Positions 43,487-51,192 of a stretch of 64,000 bases of DNA are shown here, one piece after another. Under the pieces are notes generated by a model. The model ran no database searches. It worked only from the letters and a program-made list of their open reading frames with translations, and was not told the origin of the DNA. Both the position numbers and the translations under genes were made by a program. Source of the DNA: JBKEDF01 sp047975325 (GTDB lineage Bacteria > Pseudomonadota > Alphaproteobacteria > Rhodobacterales > Rhodobacteraceae). Position 1 is the first letter of the stretch. Every line of letters begins with the position of its first letter. The stretch is from assembly GCA_047975325.1 (NCBI GenBank), contig JBKEDF010000014.1, positions 1-64,000 of the forward strand. The letters are read 5' to 3'.

Positions 43487-44437
43487 ATGATCGATAATGG
43501 CAACCGCCTGCTGACCAGCGGCCTGAAACTGCGCCATCTGCAACTGCTCGATCTTCTGCAGGAAACCGGCCAGCTTGGTCTTGCTGCGGCGCAGATGGGT
43601 ATCGCCCAACCCGCCGCCTCGCGGTTGCTTTCGGAAATCGAAACGATCCTTGGCCGTCCGGTCCATGAAAGGCTTGGCCGAGGGCTGGCCCTGACGGCAG
43701 CGGGGCAAACCCTGGCCCGGCGTGCGGCCCGGATGTTTCTGGAACTTCGCGATGCCGAACGGGAAATCGAAAGCCATGATGCCGGTCAAAGTGGCCATGT
43801 CCGGATCGGATCGGTGACCGGACCGGCCATGGACCGGATCCTGCCCGCCCTGCAGAAGGCCCGCCATATCCTGCCCGGCGTGACAACGGAAATCACGGTC
43901 GGCCCATCGGATCTGCTGGTGCGACAATTGCTGGCGGGGGCCCTTGATTTCGCGCTTGGTCGCCCGCCGCGCGGCGCGGACCGCGCCTTGCTTTCGATTC
44001 AGGTGATAGAGCCCGAACCCGTCGCCCTGATGGTCCGGCGTGGTCACAAGCTTCAGGGCTGCCGTAACCTGCGCCCCGAGGATCTCATGGAATTTGACTG
44101 GGTCTTTCCCGGTGCGGAGGTGATCCTTGGCAGGACAGTCCTTGCCCGGCTCGCCGCCTGCGGCCTGCCCCATCCGCCGCAACGGATTTCCACCTCATCC
44201 TTCCTGCTGACACTGGCCCTGGTACAACAATCCGACGCCATCGCGCCGCTTGCCCGCGCGGTTGTCAGGACCTTTGCCTCCGGCCCCGACGCCCCTTTCG
44301 CACTTTTGCCCATCGATCTGGGTATCGAGGTCGAATCCTTCAGCCTGTTGCGCAGGCAGGGTGCAGCCCTTCCCCCCGTGGCAGAAAACCTGTTGGCCAT
44401 GGTGCTGGCGCCCCCTGCGGACAGCCCCCGGCCCTGA
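43487..44437 (+). CDS. gbpR: LysR-family regulator of sugar uptake (GbpR/GguR-like)
   Basis: A 316-residue LysR-type protein with an N-terminal winged HTH (LKLRHLQLLDLLQETGQLGLAAAQMGIAQPAASRLLSEIE) and a C-terminal effector domain (VRIGSVTGPAMDRILPAL ... LLAGALDFALGRPP). In Agrobacterium GbpR is divergent from chvE and activates it on arabinose, fucose or galactose; the same layout here supports that role. The start lacks a clear ribosome-binding site and may lie elsewhere. The 125-bp intergenic region has an imperfect CCAAAATTCC ... GGCGAATTTGG inverted pair that could be its site. Confidence 0.85.
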   Translation: MIDNGNRLLTSGLKLRHLQLLDLLQETGQLGLAAAQMGIAQPAASRLLSEIETILGRPVHERLGRGLALTAAGQTLARRAARMFLELRDAEREIESHDAGQSGHVRIGSVTGPAMDRILPALQKARHILPGVTTEITVGPSDLLVRQLLAGALDFALGRPPRGADRALLSIQVIEPEPVALMVRRGHKLQGCRNLRPEDLMEFDWVFPGAEVILGRTVLARLAACGLPHPPQRISTSSFLLTLALVQQSDAIAPLARAVVRTFASGPDAPFALLPIDLGIEVESFSLLRRQGAALPPVAENLLAMVLAPPADSPRP

Positions 44438-44473
44438 AAACGCACTATGGGAGCCGCCCCTTACCCGCCCTCT

Positions 44474-45319
44474 TCAACAGACCTGCCGGAACCTGTCCCT
44501 GACCACATCCAGAACCTCACCGGGGTCCCTTTGCCACCAGTCGCGCGAGGAAAACACCTCAACCTCGCAAGCGCCTGAATAACCCGCCGCTTCCACGGCT
44601 GCACGGATGGCCTTCAGATCGGCCACCCCATCGCCCATCATACCGCGATCCAGAAGCATATCCCGGGTTTCCGCGCGCCAGTCGCAAAGGTGATAACCCA
44701 GGATCCGCGTCCCGGCCCGGGCCAGGCTTTGTGGCAACTGCCGATCCCACCAGACATGATAGACATCCACCGCAATACCCACCGTATCGGATCCGATACG
44801 GTCGCAAAGCTCCAGCGCATCGGCAACGGTAAAGAGGCAACTCCGGTTTCCGCCGAACATCGGGTTGAGCGGCTCCAGCGCCAGTTTCACCCCCTGCTGC
44901 GCAGCATGATCGGCAATCCGCGCCACCCGTTCGGCCAATCGCGAAAGCGATGGTTCAAGCCCCACCGTGCCCGGTTCGGTCCCTCCGGTCACGATGGTCA
45001 GGACCGGCGCGCCCAGTTCCGCCGCCATGTCGATCGAGGCACGCGCCTCATCATCATCTTGCGGGGCATCCGGGCCAATCAGATAGGGTGTCCGGCAAAG
45101 CCCCACCACCTGCATGCCAGCGGCGCGTACCCGTTCCCCGATGGCATACGCCCGGTTGCCAAGCTCCCTGCGCCAGAAGACCATCCCGCCATAGCCACGT
45201 TCGGCGCAGCCATCGACCACCTGTTCGGGTGTCCATCCCGCCCCATGGCCATCCAGATTATGACCCAGTGTCGCCGTATTCAGCGCCAGTGCCGACAGAT
45301 CATCGGAAAAGTCACGCAC
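44474..45319 (-). CDS. sugar phosphate isomerase/epimerase-like TIM-barrel protein
   Basis: A 281-residue xylose-isomerase-like TIM barrel (AP endonuclease family 2 fold). Likely metal ligands are E149 (LALEPLN), D185 (GIAVDVYH), H210 (LGYHLCDW) and E252/E254 (ACEVEVFS). Such enzymes isomerise or epimerise sugars, or dehydrate inosose-type substrates; the exact reaction is unknown. The start is GTG at 45319, inside the end of the DUF993 gene (8-nt overlap). It is the last gene of the ACAD-SDR-DUF993-isomerase operon. Confidence 0.82.
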   Translation of the reverse strand: MRDFSDDLSALALNTATLGHNLDGHGAGWTPEQVVDGCAERGYGGMVFWRRELGNRAYAIGERVRAAGMQVVGLCRTPYLIGPDAPQDDDEARASIDMAAELGAPVLTIVTGGTEPGTVGLEPSLSRLAERVARIADHAAQQGVKLALEPLNPMFGGNRSCLFTVADALELCDRIGSDTVGIAVDVYHVWWDRQLPQSLARAGTRILGYHLCDWRAETRDMLLDRGMMGDGVADLKAIRAAVEAAGYSGACEVEVFSSRDWWQRDPGEVLDVVRDRFRQVC

Positions 45320-46460
45320 CGTAGACCGCCAGCAGCTTTTTCATCCGCGCAACGGCCAGATCGGGGTCGCGCAGCAATCCGCACCCATCCGCCAGGCGGA
45401 AGACTTCGGTGAAATAGGGCAAGGGTCGCATCGCCTGCGCACCGCCCAGCATCACGAAATGATCCTGAAACCCGTTGAGCCAGGCCAAGAACACCACACC
45501 CGTCTTGTAATATTGCGTGGGCGCCCGAAAGATCAGCCGGGCCAGCGGTACGGTCGGATCAAGCGTTGCGCGAAACCCCTGCAGATCGCCCTTCCCCAAT
45601 TGTCCAACGGCATGCGCGGCAGCCTCCGCCAGCGGATCGAAAATTCCAAGGAGCGCATGGGAATATCCCTGATCATCCCCTGCGATCAGTTCAGGGTAGT
45701 TGAAATCATCCCCGGTATACATCCGGACGCCATCGGGCAAACGGCGGCGCATCATGATTTCCTTGTCCTTGTCCAGAAGCGAAATCTTGATCCCGTCCAC
45801 TTTCGCCGCGTTGCGCGCGATCACCTCCAGCGCGACCTCCATCGCCGCGTCAAACCCGTCAGCCCCCCAATACCCCGCCAGGGCAGGATCGAACATATCC
45901 CCCAGCCAATGCAGGACCACGGGATGTTCGGCCTCGGACAAGACCCGATCATAAACCTTGATGTAATCCTGCGGGCCTTTCGCCACCCGCGCCAGGGCGC
46001 GGCTGGCCATGACGATCAGCCGCGCATCCAGTTTCTGGATCGCCTCGACCTGTTCCAGATAGGCGCGGATCACGTCATCAAGCCCGCCTGCATCATCCGG
46101 ATCCAGATGATCAGTGCCGCAGCCATTGGCAACCAGTGCATCGGGCAGGTCCGCCCGCGTGCGGCGGATCAGTTCCAGCGCACCAGGCCAATCCAGCCCC
46201 ATGCCGCGCTGTGCGGTATCCATGGCCTCGGCAATACCCAGACCAAGGCCGGCCAGATGGTGACGAAACCGCATTGTTGCGTCCCAATCCACCATCGCGC
46301 GGCCTGACGGATCATTGCCGGTAAAGGGATCCGCCACGACATGCGCCGCGGAATAAACCACACGCGCCGCATCGGCAGGCAGTTTTCCGGCGGCAATCGG
46401 CTGGCCGGTCAGCACATAATCGGCCATCCGGCCATTCGTGTCGGGCAAAGCGAGTTTCAT
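45312..46460 (-). CDS. DUF993 family TIM-barrel enzyme (dihydrodipicolinate-synthase-like)
   Basis: A 382-residue cytoplasmic protein of the DUF993 family, a relative of class I aldolases/DHDPS. K225 in KVDGIKISLLDKD occupies the position expected of a Schiff-base lysine, and VRMYTGDDFNYPELIAGDDQGYSHALLGIFDP follows as the substrate-end loop. The reaction of the family is unknown; aldol cleavage or dehydration of a keto-acid is plausible. The ATG at 46460 has GGGAGGGG directly upstream, 12 bp after the SDR stop, so the genes are coupled. Confidence 0.85.
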   Translation of the reverse strand: MKLALPDTNGRMADYVLTGQPIAAGKLPADAARVVYSAAHVVADPFTGNDPSGRAMVDWDATMRFRHHLAGLGLGIAEAMDTAQRGMGLDWPGALELIRRTRADLPDALVANGCGTDHLDPDDAGGLDDVIRAYLEQVEAIQKLDARLIVMASRALARVAKGPQDYIKVYDRVLSEAEHPVVLHWLGDMFDPALAGYWGADGFDAAMEVALEVIARNAAKVDGIKISLLDKDKEIMMRRRLPDGVRMYTGDDFNYPELIAGDDQGYSHALLGIFDPLAEAAAHAVGQLGKGDLQGFRATLDPTVPLARLIFRAPTQYYKTGVVFLAWLNGFQDHFVMLGGAQAMRPLPYFTEVFRLADGCGLLRDPDLAVARMKKLLAVYGA

Positions 46461-46472
46461 ATCCCCTCCCAT

Positions 46473-47240
46473 TCAGAAACGCGAAACCAGCATCCCGCCA
46501 TCGGCGGCAATGACCTGACCCGTCGTATATGGCAATTTCCCCGAAGCGAGCGAGGCGATAATCCCGCCCACATCCTCCGGTTCCCCCACACGGGGGAAAA
46601 GCGTCATCCCTTCGGCGGCGCGCTTGCGATATTCCCCGATGACCGGGGCGGTCATATCGGTGGCAATCAATCCCGGGCGCACGTCATATACGGCAATGTT
46701 TTCCGGCCCCAGCCGCACCGCAAGGTTCTGCGTCACCATCGCCGCCGCCGCCTTGGAGGCACAATATTCCGAACGCGCAATCGCCGCGGCCGAAGCGTTG
46801 GATGAGGTAACATTGACAATGGAATGGAAAAGTTCCGCAGGCCGTTCCCGCCCGACCAGCCTTTTGGCAAAGCATTGCGACAGGAAAAACATCGCCTTGG
46901 CATTGACCGTCAGGCAACGATCCCAGCTTTCCTCACCCACATCCAGAAGATCACCACGGCTCAGCACACCAACCCCGGCATTGTTCACCAATGTCGTCAG
47001 CGGTCCGATCTCCGCCTCGATCATATCAAGCTCCGCCCCATGGCGACTGATTTCCGAAATATCAAAGGCTGCAATCGTCACCGGAACGCCCAGCTTGCCG
47101 ATCCGTTCCACGGCGGAAACAAGATCCCCATCCATCTGCGGACCGTTCAGGGCAATGGCAAAACCTTCGCGTGCCAGGGCCTCCGCCGTGGCAAGCCCGA
47201 TGCCCCGGGAGGATCCGGTTACCAAAGCTGCCTGCGTCAT
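46473..47240 (-). CDS. short-chain dehydrogenase/reductase
   Basis: A 255-residue classical SDR: TGSSRGIG (8-15) for the cofactor, NNAG (86-89), catalytic S146, Y159 and K163 (SEYCASK), and the C-terminal GQVIAADGGML. It is annotated in relatives as 3-ketoacyl-ACP reductase, but the neighbours suggest a sugar- or polyol-type substrate. There is no Arg directly after the Gly motif that would clearly fix NADP versus NAD. Its ATG overlaps the acyl-CoA dehydrogenase stop as ATGA. Confidence 0.88.
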   Translation of the reverse strand: MTQAALVTGSSRGIGLATAEALAREGFAIALNGPQMDGDLVSAVERIGKLGVPVTIAAFDISEISRHGAELDMIEAEIGPLTTLVNNAGVGVLSRGDLLDVGEESWDRCLTVNAKAMFFLSQCFAKRLVGRERPAELFHSIVNVTSSNASAAAIARSEYCASKAAAAMVTQNLAVRLGPENIAVYDVRPGLIATDMTAPVIGEYRKRAAEGMTLFPRVGEPEDVGGIIASLASGKLPYTTGQVIAADGGMLVSRF

Positions 47241-48379
47241 GCCTGCGCCCCTTTCCTCAGCAGTTCCCGTGCGATGATCATGCGCTGGATCTGATTGGTG
47301 CCTTCATAGATCTGGCAGATCTTCGCATCACGATAAAGCCGTTCCACCTCAAACCCCCGGATATAGCCCGAGCCGCCAAAGACCTGCACCGCATCCGCCG
47401 TGCGCGCAACCGCCATATCCCCGGCAAAGCATTTCGCCATCGAACAGGCCTTGGTCGCATCCTGCCCCCGGTCGATCTTTACCGCCGCGGAATGAACCAG
47501 AAGCCGCGCGGCCTCGATATCCTTGGCCATATCGGCCAGCAACCATTGCACGCCCTGAAACTGCGCGATTTCCTTGCCAAACTGCTTGCGTGTCTGCGCA
47601 TATTCCACCGCAGCTTCCAGCCCGGCCTGACCAATCCCGGTGGCCAGGGCGGCAATACCGACACGGCCCTTGTCCAGAACCGACATCATCATATGGAAGC
47701 CGCGTCCCTTTTCACCCAGAATCGCCTCCGGCCCCAGTTTCACATCGGTGAAGTTCAGCGCGCCGACCTGGCTGGCCCGCTGACCCATCTTGTGTTCCTT
47801 GGGTCCACGTTCCACACCCGCCGCATGCAGATCGACGATAAAGATCGACATGCCGCGATTACCCGCTTCCTTATCCGTCCGCGCTAGCACGAAACCCAGA
47901 TCCGCCACCGGCGCATTGTGGATCCAGAGCTTGCCACCATTGAGCCGCCAGCCATCCCCATCCGGTTCTGCCGTGGTGCGGATCCCCGAAACATCCGTTC
48001 CCGCATCCGCCTCGGTAATGCAATAGGCCACCTTGGTCCTCATCGCGAGGATATCGGCCAGCAAACCACGCTGCCCCTTTGTTCCATGGCGCACCAGAAG
48101 CGAGGATATCAGTTCCAGCAAACCACATTGATCGGCCACGCTGGCATAACCACGGGAAAGTTCCTCCATCACCACCGCATAGGTCAGCGTATCGAAACCG
48201 GGTCCGCCCATTTCCTCGGGAACGCCGATGCCAAAAAGGCCAAGCCCGGCCATCTGATCGTAGATTTCCTGCGGAAACCGTTCCTCATGGTCCAATGCCT
48301 CGGCTGCGGGGCGGATCACTTCATCGGCAAAGCTGCGGGTCATTTCCCGCACTTGCTGCTGCATTTCGGTCAAATACAT
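47237..48379 (-). CDS. acyl-CoA dehydrogenase family flavoprotein
   Basis: A 380-residue FAD enzyme of the acyl-CoA dehydrogenase fold. Signatures are YCITEADAGTDVSGIRTTA, the FAD-binding WIHNAPVADLGFVLAR, RKQFGKEIAQFQGVQWLLADM and the C-terminal catalytic-base segment QIYEGTNQIQRMIIAREL (Glu in YEGT). Substrate chain type is unknown; sequence pattern is of the short/branched-chain class. The ATG at 48379 has GGGGG 6 nt upstream; an ATG 4 codons earlier is also possible. It is the first gene of a four-gene operon otherwise made of sugar-type enzymes, which is unusual. Confidence 0.92.
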   Translation of the reverse strand: MYLTEMQQQVREMTRSFADEVIRPAAEALDHEERFPQEIYDQMAGLGLFGIGVPEEMGGPGFDTLTYAVVMEELSRGYASVADQCGLLELISSLLVRHGTKGQRGLLADILAMRTKVAYCITEADAGTDVSGIRTTAEPDGDGWRLNGGKLWIHNAPVADLGFVLARTDKEAGNRGMSIFIVDLHAAGVERGPKEHKMGQRASQVGALNFTDVKLGPEAILGEKGRGFHMMMSVLDKGRVGIAALATGIGQAGLEAAVEYAQTRKQFGKEIAQFQGVQWLLADMAKDIEAARLLVHSAAVKIDRGQDATKACSMAKCFAGDMAVARTADAVQVFGGSGYIRGFEVERLYRDAKICQIYEGTNQIQRMIIARELLRKGAQA

Positions 48380-48389
48380 CTCCGCCCCC

Positions 48390-48411
48390 ATTTAGTAACC
48401 ATTTAGTTACC
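48390..48411. promoter_or_regulatory. tandem 11-bp repeat, probable regulator operator
   Basis: On the minus strand two adjacent copies read GGTAACTAAAT and GGTTACTAAAT, one base different, 11 bp each, about one helical turn apart. The overlap also forms an inverted GTAAC-CATTTA-GTTAC. It lies in the divergent gap between the acyl-CoA dehydrogenase and AGE-epimerase genes. I infer an operator for a local regulator; the TetR gene at 49807 is the nearest candidate. Confidence 0.6.
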
Positions 48412-48505
48412 AATAGGGGAAAGCCTTACCACCCGTCAAGCATGAATGAAACCTTTCCCGGCACGGAAATTTACGGCATGGCTGGAACCCGAAGAGGAGG
48501 AACCA

Positions 48506-49732
48506 ATGCAAGAAGACCCGAACCCCCACCGGATGGCTGACCCCGCCCATCGCGCTGCCCTCTTTGCCGATGCAAGGCGTCAACTGGCCTTCTTTGCGCC
48601 CAGCCTTCGCGCCGATGGTGGTTTCGACCTTCTTGATTTCGACGGACGCCCCCTGCCCCGGACCGCGCAGGCGCTTCATACGACCGCACGGCTTGTCCAT
48701 TCCTACACGCTTGGAGCCGCAATCGGCTTTGCAGGTGCGGAGCGGATCATCGATGCGGGGATGGGTTTCCTCTGGTCGCAACATCGCGACGGGGTTCATG
48801 GCGGGTATCTCTGGTCTGTCGGGCCGGATGGAATATCGGACAAGCTCGCCTATGGCCATGTCTTCACCCTGCTGGCGGGATCCAGCGCCAAAATAGCAGG
48901 CCACCCACAGGCCGACCGGTTGATTGCCGATATAACCGATGTGATCGATACCCATTTCTGGGATGAGGAAAAGGGCCTTTTACGCGATGAATTCCGACGT
49001 GACTGGCAGGTTTTCTCCTCCTATCGCGGCATGAATTCCAACATGCATGGCGCGGAGGCCTTCATGGCCGCATTCGAAGCAACCGCGGAGGCGGAATATC
49101 TTTCCCGCGCCGGCCGGATCCTCGATTTCTTTACCGCGCGCATGGCAGCAGCGCATGGCTGGCGTATTCCCGAACATTACACCGAAACCTGGCAGGTCGA
49201 TCCCGATTACAGTGGCGATCCCATGTTTCGTCCGGCAGGCACCACACCGGGGCATTCGCTGGAATTCGCACGGCTCATCCTGCAACACTGGGATCTGTCA
49301 GGTCGTCCGGAAAATGACGCCCCGCGGCGCGCGCGGCGCCTTGTCGAACGGGCACTCAGCGATGGCTGGCGCGACGATGGCGGCCTGGTTTACACGCTCG
49401 ACACAACCGGCCGCCCCGCAATCCGCAGCCGTTACTGGTGGCCGGTAACAGAAGCGCTCGGGGCCATTAGCGCACTTCAGAAGGCGGATCCACAGAAAAC
49501 GGACGCAATCTGGTATCACCGCCTCTGGTCCCATTCGGAACGATATCTGATCGATCATGACCATGGGGGCTGGATCCATGAACTGGATGAGGCGGGAAAC
49601 CCCGCGATGCGACAATTCCAGGGCAAGCCCGACATCTACCATTCGCTACAGGCGACGCTGCTTCCACTGGTTTCGGGATTATCACGCCTCCCCACAGCCT
49701 TGCAGTCGCTTCGGCTGAATGGACAAGATTAG
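48506..49732 (+). CDS. AGE-family epimerase/isomerase (YihS/N-acylglucosamine 2-epimerase fold)
   Basis: A 408-residue (alpha/alpha)6-barrel sugar epimerase. Family segments are HTTARLVHSYTLGAAIGF, GGYLWSVGPDGI, KLAYGHVFTLLAGSSA, SNMHGAEAFMAAFEAT, AHGWRIPEHYTETW, GHSLEFARLIL and YWWPVTEALGA. Active-site His residues in SNMHGAEA and PGHSLEFA are kept. Substrate is a free aldose/ketose such as mannose, sulfoquinovose or an acetylated amino sugar; not resolvable here. GAGGAGG 5 nt before 48506 fixes that start, though the frame is open from 48446. Divergent from the ACAD operon, 74 bp before TetR. Confidence 0.85.
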   Translation: MQEDPNPHRMADPAHRAALFADARRQLAFFAPSLRADGGFDLLDFDGRPLPRTAQALHTTARLVHSYTLGAAIGFAGAERIIDAGMGFLWSQHRDGVHGGYLWSVGPDGISDKLAYGHVFTLLAGSSAKIAGHPQADRLIADITDVIDTHFWDEEKGLLRDEFRRDWQVFSSYRGMNSNMHGAEAFMAAFEATAEAEYLSRAGRILDFFTARMAAAHGWRIPEHYTETWQVDPDYSGDPMFRPAGTTPGHSLEFARLILQHWDLSGRPENDAPRRARRLVERALSDGWRDDGGLVYTLDTTGRPAIRSRYWWPVTEALGAISALQKADPQKTDAIWYHRLWSHSERYLIDHDHGGWIHELDEAGNPAMRQFQGKPDIYHSLQATLLPLVSGLSRLPTALQSLRLNGQD

Positions 49733-49806
49733 GGGCTTTCCCTTTGATCCCGGCCAAAGGCTGCGTATAAACCCTGCGCAGCCCCGCCCGCCAAGAGGAG
49801 CCAGGA

Positions 49807-50466
49807 TTGACCGACGCCCCCAACCAAGCCTTTGACAAGAAACGAAAACCCCGCGCCCGAGACGCCGAGGCAACCCGTGCCCGGATCCTCGCCGCGGCCA
49901 AACGGGAGTTTTCACAAAACGGCCTCGGCGGCGCCCGTGTCGATGAAATTGCTGCCCGCGCCAAAGCCAACAAGCGGATGATCTATCATTATTTCGGCAG
50001 CAAGGAAGCGCTGTTTCAGACCGTTCTTGAACAAGCCTATCTTGATATCCGGGAAGCCGAAAAAAAGCTGGAACTTGACAATCTGGCCCCCGAAGCCGCC
50101 TTGGAAAAGCTGGTTCGCTTCACCTGGTCCTATTACCTGAAAAACCCGGAATTCATCACTCTGATCAACAGTGAAAACCTGCATCGCGCGCGGCATATGA
50201 AGAAATCCGAGGCCATCCGCACCGCCAGCCGCAAATTTCTGGTGATGGTCGGCTCCCTACTGGAACGCGGTGCCAGGGCAGGCGTATTTCGCAAGGGGAT
50301 TGATCCGGTCCAGATCAATATCACCATCGCGGCAATCGGCTATTACTATCTGACCAACCGGTTCACCGGCAGCATTATCTATGATCGCGACCTGATGTCG
50401 CCCGAAGCGCTGGATGAACGCCTGGCTTTCAACATCGAAACGATAATGCGCCTCGTCCGCGCCTGA
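49807..50466 (+). CDS. TetR-family transcriptional regulator
   Basis: A 219-residue regulator. The N-terminal HTH is typical (ATRARILAAAKREFSQNGLGGARVDEIAARAKANKRMIYHYFGSKEALF), and the C-terminal ligand domain is of the TetR_C type. The start is TTG at 49807, preceded by GAGGAGCC. It follows the AGE-epimerase gene by 74 bp on the same strand and may control it and the divergent acyl-CoA dehydrogenase operon through the repeat at 48390-48411; this is inferred. Confidence 0.9.
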   Translation: MTDAPNQAFDKKRKPRARDAEATRARILAAAKREFSQNGLGGARVDEIAARAKANKRMIYHYFGSKEALFQTVLEQAYLDIREAEKKLELDNLAPEAALEKLVRFTWSYYLKNPEFITLINSENLHRARHMKKSEAIRTASRKFLVMVGSLLERGARAGVFRKGIDPVQINITIAAIGYYYLTNRFTGSIIYDRDLMSPEALDERLAFNIETIMRLVRA

Positions 50467-50546
50467 AACACGCCACCGCCCGGCGCCTCCGCCGGTCTGG
50501 TATGATATGCCCCACGTATTTCAATCAGGGCAAACGCAAAGTCCGG

Positions 50547-50858
50547 TCAATGCGTCCAGACACCGCGACGGTTGGTGGCAAAATTTTCGCCATAGCCGCC
50601 CGCACGGATATTGGGCTTGCGAAGCTTTGGCTCGGCAACCGTCGCATCGATCCCCTTTGCCTTCGCATAGCTCAGCGCCGCCTCACGGCTGTCAAAGCGA
50701 AGCCGAACCTGGCTTGCCATGTCATCGCTGGATGTCCATCCCATCAGAGGGTCAACCCCACGGGCGGAGGCCGGGGCGAATTCCAGCACCCAGTGATGGG
50801 TTTTCGCCGTTCCCGATTGCATCGCATTTCGGGCAGGTTGATAGATACGGGCGCGCAT
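50547..50858 (-). CDS. complex I accessory subunit (NDUFS4/AQDQ-like ETC subunit)
   Basis: A 103-residue protein matching the alphaproteobacterial homologue of mitochondrial NDUFS4 (ETC complex I subunit family). It has MRARIYQPARNAMQSGTAKTHHWVLEF, PLMGWTSSDDMASQVRLRFDSREAALSYAKAKGID and the C-terminal FATNRRGVWTH. The mitochondrial subunit sits at the N-module of complex I. AAGGAG lies 9 nt before the ATG at 50858. It is convergent with the TetR gene and monocistronic. Confidence 0.93.
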   Translation of the reverse strand: MRARIYQPARNAMQSGTAKTHHWVLEFAPASARGVDPLMGWTSSDDMASQVRLRFDSREAALSYAKAKGIDATVAEPKLRKPNIRAGGYGENFATNRRGVWTH

Positions 50859-50939
50859 GGCTTGTGGCTCCTTCACTGGCCTGTAGCCATATGGAGAAAA
50901 ACATGAGGGATTTGCAAGGGCGCAGTGACGGCTGGGGTG

Positions 50940-50994
50940 CTGTCGGCTGATCGCGGGGAGTGTGGGTGGAGTGTGTGGTGCGATCAGCCGACAG
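50940..50994. repeat. large hairpin: 15-bp inverted repeat with 25-nt GT-rich loop
   Basis: CTGTCGGCTGATCGC at 50940-50954 is the exact reverse complement of GCGATCAGCCGACAG at 50980-50994. The 25-nt loop contains a near-duplicate (GAGTGTGGGTG / GAGTGTGTGG). It lies in the 334-bp gap between the complex I subunit and uvrB (50859-51192). The rest of that gap is an AT-rich stretch (51050-51120) likely holding the uvrB promoter; I found no tRNA and no LexA-type GTTC/GAAC N7 box. The arm core TCGGCTGATC recurs in the palindrome at 15438-15468. Confidence 0.85.
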
Positions 50995-51192
50995 GCTTTG
51001 CTGCTTGCCCCTGTACATTGGCAGAGCACAAAACGGAATACAACCAAAAGATGCATTATGGGCCGATATAAATTCTAAAAAATTGAATATAAATTATTAA
51101 CTTGTCATTAACTGTTTTGTACCGCTGCACCCTCCCCCCTTGAACAGGAACAAAAACAGATCAAATCTGGGGGGACATGAAGGGGAATCGCC

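Noticed and set aside
51120..51160. Possible LexA box upstream of uvrB (GAACAGGAAC)
   Set aside because: The alphaproteobacterial box is GAAC or GTTC repeated with a 7-bp spacer; here the spacing is 2 bp, so SOS control is not supported.
50907..51192. tRNA gene in the gap before uvrB
   Set aside because: No T-loop GGTTCRANTCC-like sequence or cloverleaf arms; the structure there is one long inverted repeat.
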